Below, piece by piece: positions 6,150-14,429 of a stretch of 19,972 nt of DNA. The notes beneath the pieces were generated by a model, which was not told the DNA's origin, made no database searches, and worked only from the letters and a program-made list of their open reading frames with translations. The stretch lies in contig USDI01000020.1 of NCBI GenBank assembly GCA_900553305.1, forward strand, positions 1 to 19,972. The letters run 5' to 3'. The position numbers were made by a program, and so were the translations under genes. Each line of letters starts with the position of its first letter. The first letter of the stretch is position 1. The stretch is from an uncultured Lachnospiraceae bacterium. GTDB taxonomy: Bacteria; Bacillota; Clostridia; Lachnospirales; Lachnospiraceae.

Positions 6150-6860
6150 ATGCGTATTGATAAATTTTTAAGTAATGCCGGTGCCGGTTCCCGCAGCCAG
6201 GTCAAAACAGATCTGAAGAAAGGACTTGTTCTCGTAAACGGACAGGCAGTTCGAAGTGCTGATTTTCAGGTGGATCCGGCAGCAGACACTATCACCTTTA
6301 AAGGAAAGGAACTTTGCCTTCCTGGTAACCGCTACTATATGCTGAATAAGCCTATGGGCTGTGTCAGTGCCACAGAAGATCCCAGGGAAAAGATCGTTCT
6401 TGACCTGTTTCCTGCCGAACTTCATAAGGATTTATTTCCGGTAGGACGGCTTGACAAGGATACGGAGGGATTGCTCCTTCTTACAACTGATGGAGCCTTA
6501 TCCCATCAGTTGATTTCCCCGAAAAAGGAAATTTACAAGACCTATCTTGTCACCTGCGAAAAATCCGTAACGAAAGAAGACCTTCTTCGTCTGGAAACAG
6601 GTGTCAACATTGGCGAAGCTGCACTTACCCTTCCTGCAAAAGCAGAAGCAACCGACGATGACCATGTCATCTATCTCTCCATCTGTGAGGGCAGATTCCA
6701 TCAGGTAAAGCGTATGCTTCAGGCAACCTGCAATAAAGTCACCCGGCTCAAACGCGTATCCTTTGGACCTTTATCTTTGGATACCTCACTTAAGCCGGGT
6801 GCATATCGTGTCTTATCAGAAGACGAGGTTGCTCTTTTACGCAATGCTTCCTCAAAATAA
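6150..6860 (+). CDS. rsuA: 16S rRNA pseudouridine(516) synthase RsuA
   Basis: The 236 aa protein has an N-terminal S4 RNA-binding domain (MRIDKFLSNAGAGSRSQVK, residues 1-50) and the RsuA/RluB-type catalytic core. The core carries MLNKPMGCVS (64-73), the catalytic GRLDKDTEG with Asp102, EIYKTYLV, and the C-terminal EGRFHQVKRM. RsuA-type enzymes convert U516 of 16S rRNA to pseudouridine, and the length matches the family. RluB/E/F-type specificity cannot be fully excluded. The start at 6150 is chosen because AAGAGG lies 7 nt upstream and the S4 domain begins at the first residue. An in-frame extension back to 5991 only translates the tandem repeats. A small CTGTC/GACAG hairpin (6120-6134) precedes the ribosome site. 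Confidence 0.92.
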   Translation: MRIDKFLSNAGAGSRSQVKTDLKKGLVLVNGQAVRSADFQVDPAADTITFKGKELCLPGNRYYMLNKPMGCVSATEDPREKIVLDLFPAELHKDLFPVGRLDKDTEGLLLLTTDGALSHQLISPKKEIYKTYLVTCEKSVTKEDLLRLETGVNIGEAALTLPAKAEATDDDHVIYLSICEGRFHQVKRMLQATCNKVTRLKRVSFGPLSLDTSLKPGAYRVLSEDEVALLRNASSK

Positions 6861-6861
6861 A

Positions 6862-6914
6862 CTATGATTCATAGCATCTATCTGGAATATTTCAAAATGT
6901 ACAGACTCTCTGTA
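6862..6914. terminator. two short hairpins between convergent genes
   Basis: CTATGA-T-TCATAG (6862-6874) and TACAGA-CTC-TCTGTA (6900-6914) lie between the ends of rsuA (plus) and the importer operon (minus). The second is followed by CATTTTG on the minus strand. Both lack a proper T tract, so they are only weak terminator candidates. Confidence 0.3.
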
Positions 6915-6923
6915 TAAAACCGG

Positions 6924-7925
6924 CTATCGCTCTTCACGGAAATAAGCCAGTCCCAGACTTGCAGGCGGCTGATTTTCGCGCTTACTGCGCATGCTGGTAA
7001 TAATCAGTACAAGTAATGTTACTACATAGGGAATCATCTTATATAATTCCTGATTTTCCATATGGTCCATACCGGTAGGCAGATACAGGTACAGGATGTA
7101 TAACCCACCAAACAGGAAGGATGCAAGAACGCTTACATTCGGTCTCCAGATGGTGAAAATAACCAATGCTATGGCCAGCCAGCCCCTGTCACCAAACGCA
7201 TCATTCGACCATACACCGCATGCATAATCCATAACGTAATACAGACCGCCAAGTCCTGCTATCATACATCCGATACAGGTTGCCATATACTTATACTTTG
7301 TTACATTAATACCGGCTGCATCCGCGGTATTCGGCCCTTCACCTACCGCACGCAGATGAAGTCCGACACGTGTCCGGTTCAGCACATAAGAAGCGACAAA
7401 CGCAATAATTATAGCCAGGTATGCCAAAAATCCATAAGACAAAAACAGTTTTCCAAACCAGCCAAGCTTTCCTGCAAAAGGAAGGGACTTACTGAAATAG
7501 CTGCTTGTTGTAGTAAGTGCTATAGAAGGAACATCACTGGCTACCAACTTGATCAGGGAACCGCCGAAAAAGTTACCAAAGCCTACGCCAAAGGTTGTCA
7601 TTGCAAGACCGGTTACGTTCTGGTTTGCTCTTAAGGTTACGGTAAGGAAGCAGTAAAGCAGTCCCATGAGCAGAGAACCGGCCAGACAGCAAAGCATCGG
7701 GATCAGAATAATCAGTACCGGATTTGCCGCAGAGGGATCTGTCAAGGATCTCTCATAAATAAAGGATCCTATTACACCGCTGATACCGCCAACATACATA
7801 ACACCGGGGATTCCAAGATTTAAATTACCGGACTTTTCGGTAATGATTTCACCGGTACTTCCGTACAAAAGAGGAATACCCTGTACGATTGCCCTGGGAA
7901 TAAATGCAAGTAAAAAGCTCCACAT
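6924..7925 (-). CDS. nucleoside ABC importer permease, NupQ/YufQ-like
   Basis: This 333 aa permease belongs to the branched-chain/ribose superfamily (BPD_transp_2) and is the second of the two permeases of BMP-type nucleoside importers, like NupQ of Bacillus subtilis. The N-terminal signature ITEKSGNLNLGIPGVMYVGG (residues 29-48) is characteristic. So is the LHLRAVGEGPNTADAAGI loop, which contacts the ATPase. About eight to ten membrane segments are predicted by eye. It starts 2 nt after the stop of the upstream permease, within the same operon, and is the last gene. The complex brings purine or other nucleosides into the cell, inferred from the family and from the adjacent xpt. Confidence 0.9.
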   Translation of the reverse strand: MWSFLLAFIPRAIVQGIPLLYGSTGEIITEKSGNLNLGIPGVMYVGGISGVIGSFIYERSLTDPSAANPVLIILIPMLCCLAGSLLMGLLYCFLTVTLRANQNVTGLAMTTFGVGFGNFFGGSLIKLVASDVPSIALTTTSSYFSKSLPFAGKLGWFGKLFLSYGFLAYLAIIIAFVASYVLNRTRVGLHLRAVGEGPNTADAAGINVTKYKYMATCIGCMIAGLGGLYYVMDYACGVWSNDAFGDRGWLAIALVIFTIWRPNVSVLASFLFGGLYILYLYLPTGMDHMENQELYKMIPYVVTLLVLIITSMRSKRENQPPASLGLAYFREER

Positions 7926-7927
7926 GA

Positions 7928-9031
7928 TTACTGCTCCTCCTTTTCTGTTTTCTTACGGAACTGAAGCCGGTAGGTAATAAAGAATTCACATCCGATGATA
8001 AAGAACAGGATAATTCCTGTCAGAATATCGGAATAGGAATGATTCAGTCCAAAGTTTGTTGATATTTCACTGGCGCCACGATCCATGAATACAATCAGCA
8101 GACTGGAGAAGATCATGGTAAACGGATTAAATTTGGACATCCAGGATACCAGTACGGCCGTAAAGCCCTGTCCTCCTGCAATGGTAGTCGTTACGGTATG
8201 ATTAATTCCACCTACCAGCAAAAGTCCAACCAGACCACAGATTGCACCGGATAAAATCATAGTACGGATAATTACCTTTTCTACCTTAATACCAACATAT
8301 TTCGCAGTGTTTTCACTTTCACCAACGACACAGATCTCATATCCATGCTTGCTGTACCATAGATAAATATGCATAAACACGGTTACAATAACCGCAACCA
8401 CAATAGGAAGCAGATATTTCGAACCGAACAGCTGCGGAAGCCAGCCAACGTTTGTATTCTGATTAATAATACCAATCTTGCCGGAACCCTTCGGCACCTC
8501 CCAGACAATTGTAAAGAAGGCAACAAGCTGTGTTGCAATATAATTCATCATCAGTGTAAAGAGAGTTTCGTTCGTATTCCATTTTGCCTTAAAAAATGCC
8601 GGAAGGAAGCCCCAGCAGGCACCTGCCAGAATACTGGCCACAATCATGCATAAGATTACCACACCGTTTGGCAGCTTATTGCCGAGGCAGATCATACAGG
8701 CTGCGGATGCAAGTCCTCCGACCAGTACCTGTCCTTCCCCACCAATATTCCAGAACTTCATCTTAAAGGCCGGGGTCAGTGCCAGTGCAATCAGCAACAG
8801 AATGGAGACATTCTGAAAGGTAATCCACGTCTTACGGACAGAACCGAATGCACCGGTAAAGATCGAACGGTATACCTCAATCGGATTAATACCGGTTGTG
8901 ATCGTTGTAATAATTCCGCATAGAATCAATGCAAGAAGAATAGCCAGTGCCCTGATTCCAAGCGCCTGATGCAATGGCAGGGTATCCCGCTTTACAATAT
9001 GAAAAAGAGGTTCTTTATTCTTCTCCTTCAT
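7928..9031 (-). CDS. nucleoside ABC importer permease, NupP/YufP-like
   Basis: The 367 aa membrane protein has the signature FWNIGGEGQVLVGGLASA, typical of the first permease of BMP-type nucleoside importers, and a coupling-loop segment YEICVVGESENTAKYVGI. The start at 9031 is preferred because GGAGGTG lies about 9 nt upstream. A GTG at 9043 is in frame, but its GGGAG is directly adjacent, which is too close. With the ATG start the gene overlaps the end of the ATPase gene by 17 nt, which suggests translational coupling. It pairs with the 6924-7925 permease to form the membrane channel. Confidence 0.9.
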   Translation of the reverse strand: MKEKNKEPLFHIVKRDTLPLHQALGIRALAILLALILCGIITTITTGINPIEVYRSIFTGAFGSVRKTWITFQNVSILLLIALALTPAFKMKFWNIGGEGQVLVGGLASAACMICLGNKLPNGVVILCMIVASILAGACWGFLPAFFKAKWNTNETLFTLMMNYIATQLVAFFTIVWEVPKGSGKIGIINQNTNVGWLPQLFGSKYLLPIVVAVIVTVFMHIYLWYSKHGYEICVVGESENTAKYVGIKVEKVIIRTMILSGAICGLVGLLLVGGINHTVTTTIAGGQGFTAVLVSWMSKFNPFTMIFSSLLIVFMDRGASEISTNFGLNHSYSDILTGIILFFIIGCEFFITYRLQFRKKTEKEEQ

Positions 9032-10556
9032 GGTTCTTTTCACCTCCCACTCTGGTCATCATCATTCCGACCGTATTTTTATCTGTTGTTCTGGCATCTA
9101 CAATGCCACTGACCTGTCCGCCGCAAAGCACCAGGATTTTATCAGATAATTCCAACAGCACATCCAGATCCTCCCCGACAAAGATTACGGCAACACCTTT
9201 CTTCTTTTGCTGGTTTAACAGATCATAAATCGTATAGGAAGAATTAATATCAAGTCCGCGTACTGCATATGCCGTTAATAATACGGTAGGGGCAGATGCA
9301 ATTTCACGTCCAACCAGCACCTTTTGTACATTACCTCCGGATAACCGCCGTACCGGTGTTGAAATCCCCGGAGTTACCACCTCAAGACTCTCAACAACAT
9401 CATTCGCCAGCTGCCTGGGCTGCTTCCGGTCTGTAAATGGAGAATGTCCCTGCCGGAAGGAACGGAGCATCATATTATCTGCCAGATCCATATTTCCTAC
9501 CAGTCCCATTCCAAGACGATCCTCCGGAACGAAAGAAAGGGAAACTCCTAATTCTGCAATCTTCTTCGGATCCATACCGATCAGCATTTCCCTGGAACCA
9601 TCATCCTCTACATAAGCAATGGTTCCGGCTTCTGTAACCTGAAGTCCGGCAATCGCTTCTAAAAGCTCCTTCTGTCCACAGCCTGAAATTCCGGCAATAC
9701 CAAGAATTTCTCCACTGTTCGCAGTAAAGGAAACATCCTGCAGCTTCACAACACCCTCTTCATTACGGACTGTCAGGCCTTCCACCTCAATACGGGGTTT
9801 AGGATTCACCGGATCAGGCCTGTCTATATTTAACGTTACCGTATGACCAACCATCATGTTCGTCATTTCCGTTACATTCGTATCCTTTGTTTTCATACAG
9901 CCGATATACTGTCCGCTTCGCAGAACAGCCACACGGTCTGAAAGCGATTCTACTTCATGCATCTTATGGGTAATGATGACAATCGCTTTTCCATCATCAC
10001 GCATCTTCCGAAGAACACGGAACAGCTTTTCCGTTTCCTGCGGAGTTAAAACAGCTGTAGGCTCATCCAGAATCAGGATGTCCGCACCACGATACAATAC
10101 CTTAACAATTTCTACGGTCTGCTTCTGCGAAACCGACATATCGTAAATCTTCTGCTTTGGATCTACCTCAAAGCCATATTTCTGACAAATTTCTTCCACC
10201 TTTTTAGTGGCTTCTTTTAAATTCAATTTACCGGGGAGTCCGAGAATAATGTTTTCCGTTGCCGACAACACATCGATCAGTTTGAAATGCTGGTGCACCA
10301 TACCAATACCCAGATCAAAGGCATCCTTGGGTGACCTGATTACCTCTTCCTTTCCATTGATAAAGATCTGACCTTCATCCGGAAAATAAATTCCGGAAAG
10401 CATATTCATCAATGTGGTTTTACCACTACCATTTTCTCCAAGCAGCGATAAAATTTCACCCTTATAAATATCCAGATTCACCTTATCATTTGCAATTACG
10501 GATCCAAAGGTCTTCGTAACATTTCGCATTGAAACTGCTGCGGTTTTGGTTTCCAT
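9015..10556 (-). CDS. nucleoside ABC importer ATPase, double-NBD, NupO/YufO-like
   Basis: The 513 aa protein has two fused nucleotide-binding domains, as in ribose and nucleoside importers. NBD1 has a full Walker A (GENGSGKTT, 40-48), Q-loop (GMVHQHF), Walker B (LILDEP, 161-166) and H-loop (THK). Its signature reads SVSQKQ rather than LSGGQ, a loosened form common in this subfamily. NBD2 is degenerate at Walker A (GISGCGQKE, 289-297), keeps RLSGGNVQK (404-412), and has LLTAYAVRGLD where the Walker B and catalytic Glu are expected. So only one site probably hydrolyses ATP. GGGAG lies upstream of the ATG. It follows the BMP gene after a strong hairpin, so its expression probably depends on read-through or on processing. 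Confidence 0.93.
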   Translation of the reverse strand: METKTAAVSMRNVTKTFGSVIANDKVNLDIYKGEILSLLGENGSGKTTLMNMLSGIYFPDEGQIFINGKEEVIRSPKDAFDLGIGMVHQHFKLIDVLSATENIILGLPGKLNLKEATKKVEEICQKYGFEVDPKQKIYDMSVSQKQTVEIVKVLYRGADILILDEPTAVLTPQETEKLFRVLRKMRDDGKAIVIITHKMHEVESLSDRVAVLRSGQYIGCMKTKDTNVTEMTNMMVGHTVTLNIDRPDPVNPKPRIEVEGLTVRNEEGVVKLQDVSFTANSGEILGIAGISGCGQKELLEAIAGLQVTEAGTIAYVEDDGSREMLIGMDPKKIAELGVSLSFVPEDRLGMGLVGNMDLADNMMLRSFRQGHSPFTDRKQPRQLANDVVESLEVVTPGISTPVRRLSGGNVQKVLVGREIASAPTVLLTAYAVRGLDINSSYTIYDLLNQQKKKGVAVIFVGEDLDVLLELSDKILVLCGGQVSGIVDARTTDKNTVGMMMTRVGGEKNHEGEE

Positions 10557-10594
10557 TATCTGTCTCCCTTCAACTTAAGTAATCATTAAGTGTT

Positions 10595-10632
10595 TAAAAA
10601 GCGGCGCGGCGAAATTCGCTGCGCCGCTTTTG
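10595..10632 (-). terminator. strong hairpin between the BMP gene and the ATPase gene
   Basis: Read on the minus strand, AAAAGCGGCGC pairs perfectly with GCGCCGCTTTT, with an inner GCGAA/TTCGC stem, followed by TTTTTAAAC. It lies inside the transport operon, 55 nt after the BMP stop codon. Partial termination here would give more binding protein than ATPase and permease, a common layout for ABC importers. The A tract on the other side also makes it symmetric. Confidence 0.85.
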
Positions 10633-10686
10633 GCATTATTTGTTCTGTCAAAAAACCGACTAAATTGTAAATTACCTTCTATGGAA

Positions 10687-12009
10687 TTAGAATGCGGTAT
10701 CCAACAGGGTAATTCCATCGATCTGTACGTTGAAGTACGGAGCGGAACGGAACTGGATATCGGATTCATGGAAGTATCCGTCGAGAACTACTTCATGATC
10801 CGGAGTATAATCCGGGTCGGTATCTACATCAGCCTCAAAGCTGCTTAATTCAGCACCCTCTACGGTGAAGGTTGTAATATCAAATACGTGTACCTTACCT
10901 GCAATCAGATCAGCCTTAGCTGCATCAATTGCTTCCTGGGTTCCTGCTGCAACAGAAGAGCCAAGCTCTGTAAGCTCAACAGATCCTGTATCAAGAGAGC
11001 CAACCCAGTCAGTATCAATTGCATTACCGGCTGCTACACAGTTGATGGCATATTCGAAGTAAGGCTCCCAGTTGATCTTGGAAGATACAAGGAAGGTATT
11101 CGGACATGCACTTGCGGTGCTGCCGTTATAAGATACATTAGGAACACCTGCTGTCTCACATGCGGTAGGAGCACCCATGGAGTCTGCATGCTGGCTGATT
11201 AATACACAGCCATCCTCAATCAGCTTATTAGCGCCTTCCTTCTCAGCAGTCTCATCATACCAGGAACCGGTAAAGGTTACTTCCATGGTAACGGAAGGAC
11301 ATACGGAGCGGGCACCTAAATAGAAGGAGGTATATCCGGAAATAACCTCTGCATAGGTAAATGCACCAACATAACCCATCTTGGCCTGATCAGCAGTGAT
11401 GTCACCATTGTCAATCATCTCATTTAACTTCATACCTGCAACGATACCTGCAAGATAACGTCCATCATAAATGGAAGCAAATGCGTTGTGGAAATTGGAA
11501 AGGTTCTCTGTATGAGCCTTGGTTCCGGTTGCATGGCTGAACTGTACATCAGGGTATTCCTTGGCAGCCTCAATCATATAATCCTCATGTCCGAAGCTGT
11601 CTGCAAAAATAAAGTTACATCCTGCATCTGCAAGCTCACAGGCTGCATCATAGCATTCCTGTCCTTCAGGAATATTGGTCTTAATTAAATATTCAATACC
11701 AAGCTTCTCACAAGCTTCCTTGGCAGCATTTAAAAAGTTCAGGTCATAGGTAGAATTCTCATCATGTAAGAAGATAAATCCGGCCTTAACACCTGTTACC
11801 TGTGCCGCATCTTCTGTAGCTTCCTCTGCATCTGCAGTCTCCTCAACTGCTGCATCATCAGCTGCTGCTTCATCGGTTGCTTCTGTGGTTGCTTCTGTGG
11901 CTGCTTCGGTTCCGGTAGTGGCATTCGTATCTGTGGAAGATGCACATCCAGCGAGAGTAGCGATTGCCAGAGCCATAACGGTAAGCAGACTTACGACTTT
12001 CTTTCTCAT
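10687..12009 (-). CDS. BMP-family lipoprotein, nucleoside-binding component (BmpA/PnrA-like)
   Basis: The 440 aa protein starts at 12009, where AGGAGAAATT precedes the ATG. The frame extends 20 codons further up, but only this start gives the lipoprotein signal peptide MRKKVVSLLTVMALAIATLAGC, cut into two parts here as a Lys/Arg n-region and a hydrophobic core ending in a LAGC lipobox with Cys22. After a low-complexity Ala/Thr/Glu linker (about residues 25-72) comes a periplasmic-binding-protein fold of the BMP family, with HDENSTYDLNFLNAAKEA, FADSFGHEDYM and AGIVAGMKLNEM segments. Such proteins bind purine nucleosides outside the membrane and deliver them to the NupOPQ-type complex encoded downstream. 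A strong promoter (12059-12088) lies upstream. The adjacent xpt supports a purine substrate. Confidence 0.92.
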   Translation of the reverse strand: MRKKVVSLLTVMALAIATLAGCASSTDTNATTGTEAATEATTEATDEAAADDAAVEETADAEEATEDAAQVTGVKAGFIFLHDENSTYDLNFLNAAKEACEKLGIEYLIKTNIPEGQECYDAACELADAGCNFIFADSFGHEDYMIEAAKEYPDVQFSHATGTKAHTENLSNFHNAFASIYDGRYLAGIVAGMKLNEMIDNGDITADQAKMGYVGAFTYAEVISGYTSFYLGARSVCPSVTMEVTFTGSWYDETAEKEGANKLIEDGCVLISQHADSMGAPTACETAGVPNVSYNGSTASACPNTFLVSSKINWEPYFEYAINCVAAGNAIDTDWVGSLDTGSVELTELGSSVAAGTQEAIDAAKADLIAGKVHVFDITTFTVEGAELSSFEADVDTDPDYTPDHEVVLDGYFHESDIQFRSAPYFNVQIDGITLLDTAF

Positions 12010-12058
12010 AATTTCTCCTCCTGTGTGTTCCCGTTTACCGGGTGGTTTAAACAATAGC

Positions 12059-12088
12059 AGTATAGGCATTCTGAACTGCCATTGTCAA
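12059..12088 (-). promoter_or_regulatory. promoter of the nucleoside importer operon
   Basis: On the minus strand TTGACA (12083-12088) and TATACT (12059-12064) are 18 nt apart. The spacer begins and ends near a GGCA/TGCC inverted pair (12065-12068 and 12077-12080). The leader contains a CCCG-GTAAA-CGGG hairpin just before the AGGAGG site. No purine riboswitch core is visible in this 50-nt leader. Confidence 0.7.
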
Positions 12089-12115
12089 GCGATTTTCCAA
12101 AAAACATGATAAAAA

Positions 12116-12691
12116 CTAACGAAAAACGATTTCACCGGTCGCTGCATCCATACTCTCTACAATGGCAAGGGACTCAACACGCACTCCCTTCTCACGGATC
12201 AGGTCACCACCCTTTTGGAATCCCTTCTCCACTGCAATGCCGATTCCCTCGACCGTGGCACCTGCATCCTCCACAATCTGTAAAAGTCCCTCAAGCGCAC
12301 ATCCATTTGCCAGGAAATCATCAATAATCAAGATATGATCCTCCGGCTTAATAAACTTCTTTGATACAATCACATCATAGATTTTTTTGTGGGTAAAGGA
12401 CTGGATCTTCGTAGAATATACTTCTCCGTCAATGTTTAATGACTGCGTCTTCTTCGCAAAAACAACGGGAACATGAAAATGCTGGGCTGCCACGCACGCA
12501 ATCCCGATACCGGAAGCCTCAACGGTTAAAATCTTTGTGACCGGACGGTCTGCAAAGAGCCGTGCCCATTCCTTTCCCATCTCATTAAACAGCTCAATGT
12601 CCATCTGATGATTTAAAAAAGAATCTACCTTTAATACATTGCCTTCTTTTACTACTCCGTCCTCACGGATGCGTTCTTCCAGTAATTTCAT
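12116..12691 (-). CDS. xpt: xanthine phosphoribosyltransferase
   Basis: The 191 aa enzyme transfers phosphoribose from PRPP to xanthine, giving XMP for guanine nucleotide salvage. It has the typical opening MKLLEERIREDG, the VEASGIGIACVAAQ segment (57-70) and the PRPP-binding motif ILIIDDFLANGCALEG (120-135). Length agrees with Bacillus Xpt (194 aa). The start at 12691 has AGGAG about 11 nt upstream and gives the usual N-terminus. A start 9 codons earlier (12718) is possible but would add residues not expected. It has its own promoter and lies just upstream of the nucleoside importer genes, which supports a joint role in purine uptake and recycling. Unlike the xpt leaders of Bacillus, no guanine riboswitch is seen upstream. 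Confidence 0.94.
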   Translation of the reverse strand: MKLLEERIREDGVVKEGNVLKVDSFLNHQMDIELFNEMGKEWARLFADRPVTKILTVEASGIGIACVAAQHFHVPVVFAKKTQSLNIDGEVYSTKIQSFTHKKIYDVIVSKKFIKPEDHILIIDDFLANGCALEGLLQIVEDAGATVEGIGIAVEKGFQKGGDLIREKGVRVESLAIVESMDAATGEIVFR

Positions 12692-12747
12692 GCCTGTGCA
12701 GTCTCCTCTTATGATCATTTCCCGATTTCTTTAAACGGGATGCTTCT

Positions 12748-12777
12748 ATTATAAATAGGTCACAGATACTTTTTCAA
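12748..12777 (-). promoter_or_regulatory. promoter of xpt
   Basis: On the minus strand TTGAAA (12772-12777) and a perfect TATAAT (12748-12753) are 18 nt apart. The leader to the start codon is about 50 nt and holds only a weak CCCG/CGGG hairpin. The -35 box touches the end of the upstream glycosyltransferase gene. Confidence 0.7.
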
Positions 12778-12778
12778 G

Positions 12779-13840
12779 TCACGATTTACGAAAAACAACT
12801 TTCTGTTGTAAATAATAGCTTGCAAAAAATAAAACAGTATCTACCACGATCTTCACCACTGCCTCCGGAAGCAACGGAAGCAGCAGTACTCCACCGGTAC
12901 AAAGCAATGCACTCATGGTCATCTGCACAACCGCAAGCAATGCATATTCCAGTGCTGCTTTACAGGGATTTTCCCTGCTTTTGAATACCACCTTATAATT
13001 AACCGCATAATTGTATGTTGCAGAAACGATCCTGGCAAGCACCGTGCATAATGCAACATAACCGGCCACACGGTTACGCAGGAAATGACACAGAATCGTA
13101 AACAGCAGCAGATCAATGATGCTCGAAGAAAACGATGCCAGGGAATATTTGAGAAATCTCTTTCCCAGGATAGCATAAATTTTCGCCGAATCCGAAACCG
13201 GCCGGAAATGGGTCTGATGATTCTCTTTGGAATCATAAATGGTCTCAATCGGAAGCTCAAGAATCGGATAATTGGCAGATGCATCCAGCAGCATCTGCAT
13301 TTCGAACTCGAACCGGTCATAGGAAACGCCAAGCATTTCCTTCATAAGACCAAGTGGAATTCCTCTTAAGCCCGTCTGGGTATCATGGACCTTCGTACCG
13401 GCAATATAAGAAAATACAGACATCGTGATCGTATTTCCAAAGCGGCTCTTCCACGGAATATCGTCTCCATCAAAGGTGCGCATGCCAAGAATCAGGGATT
13501 CCGGATGCTTATCAAGTCCCTGCGCAATGCTCTCAATCGCAGCTGCACTGTGCTGTCCGTCCGAATCTGCGGTCACACAGCCGGCTGCATCCGGGAAATG
13601 CTCTAAAACATAGGCAAATGCTGTTTTCAAGGCCCGTCCCTTCCCCAGGTTTACCTCATGGGAGAGAAGGATCAGCTTTTCCTGAAGCAGCTCCTTTGCC
13701 CGGTCAAAAAATGTCTGATAGGCCGGACTGCTTCCATCATTTACCAGTAAAACCGGTCCGAACGGATAATCCCTCAAGGTATTCAATAGTTGTAAAAGTC
13801 GTTCATCCGGTTCATAGGATGGAATAATCAATGGGATCAT
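12779..13840 (-). CDS. family 2 glycosyltransferase fused to a GtrA-like membrane domain
   Basis: The 353 aa protein has a cytoplasmic GT2 domain similar to dolichyl/polyprenyl-phosphate sugar synthases (residues 1-225): LIIPSYEPDERL, VNDGSS (33-38), LGKGRALKTAF (65-75), TADSDGQH (90-97) with the metal-binding Asp residues, and DTQTGLRG (153-160). Residues about 228-350 form a GtrA-like domain with four membrane helices. Such fusions are thought to make a lipid-linked sugar and help move it across the membrane for cell-wall or surface polysaccharide decoration. The start at 13840 has AAGGTG 8 nt upstream; a GTG six codons earlier is less likely. It is 25 nt after the second CHR gene and probably its last operon partner. 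The sugar is unknown. Confidence 0.88.
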   Translation of the reverse strand: MIPLIIPSYEPDERLLQLLNTLRDYPFGPVLLVNDGSSPAYQTFFDRAKELLQEKLILLSHEVNLGKGRALKTAFAYVLEHFPDAAGCVTADSDGQHSAAAIESIAQGLDKHPESLILGMRTFDGDDIPWKSRFGNTITMSVFSYIAGTKVHDTQTGLRGIPLGLMKEMLGVSYDRFEFEMQMLLDASANYPILELPIETIYDSKENHQTHFRPVSDSAKIYAILGKRFLKYSLASFSSSIIDLLLFTILCHFLRNRVAGYVALCTVLARIVSATYNYAVNYKVVFKSRENPCKAALEYALLAVVQMTMSALLCTGGVLLLPLLPEAVVKIVVDTVLFFASYYLQQKVVFRKS

Positions 13841-13865
13841 ACCCTGTTCACCTTTCACCTTTCAT

Positions 13866-14429
13866 TTATCCCCCAATAAAGGATACTAAAAACTTTAGTA
13901 TTCCCGCAAGCAGCATCACCTGAATAGGATTCATATGCTTTTTCTGCAGCAGAAAAACACAGAGTCCAAAGATTACGATCAGGCTCCACTTCGTTCCTGC
14001 CAGGGTAATCACTGCATCATTTCCCCAGAATGCTGTTATCAGAATCGAAATTCCGGCAGAGGCAATCATTGCCACAATACATGGACGGAGCGTCATTAAC
14101 ACGCTCTGGAACAGATTAAGACTCCGGTATTTCAGGTAGAACTTTGCAATCATCGTAACAATAATACAGGAGGGAAGAATACTCCCTGCGGTTGCCACGA
14201 AAGCCCCGCCGACACCTGCGATCCGCAATCCGATAAATGTAGCGGAATTTACGACAATCGGCCCCGGCGTCATCTGGGAAATCGTAATCAGATCCGTAAA
14301 TTCGGACATCGTGAGCCACGGATGCTGTATGACAACCTGCTCCTTAATCAGCGGAAGCACCGCATAACCGCCACCAAAGCCAAACAAGCCCATCTGTAAA
14401 AAGCTTAAGAAGAGTTCAAGATAAATCAT
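13866..14429 (-). CDS. CHR-family (chromate-transporter-like) half protein, second of a pair
   Basis: The 187 aa membrane protein is one half of the bipartite short-chain CHR transporters. It has the conserved opening FLQMGLFGFGGGYAVLPLI, TPGPIVVNSATFIG and LRIAGVGGAFVATAGSILPS. Start 14429 is chosen because AGGAGG lies 6 nt upstream; the ATG at 14435 is too near it. It overlaps the first CHR gene by 14 nt, so the two are translationally coupled and probably form a heterodimer. CHR proteins can export chromate, but in gut anaerobes the natural substrate is not established. Confidence 0.9.
   Translation of the reverse strand: MIYLELFLSFLQMGLFGFGGGYAVLPLIKEQVVIQHPWLTMSEFTDLITISQMTPGPIVVNSATFIGLRIAGVGGAFVATAGSILPSCIIVTMIAKFYLKYRSLNLFQSVLMTLRPCIVAMIASAGISILITAFWGNDAVITLAGTKWSLIVIFGLCVFLLQKKHMNPIQVMLLAGILKFLVSFIGG

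Noticed and set aside
12692..12778. guanine riboswitch before xpt
   Set aside because: No purine aptamer core or three-way junction can be seen, and the promoter leaves only about a 50-nt leader.
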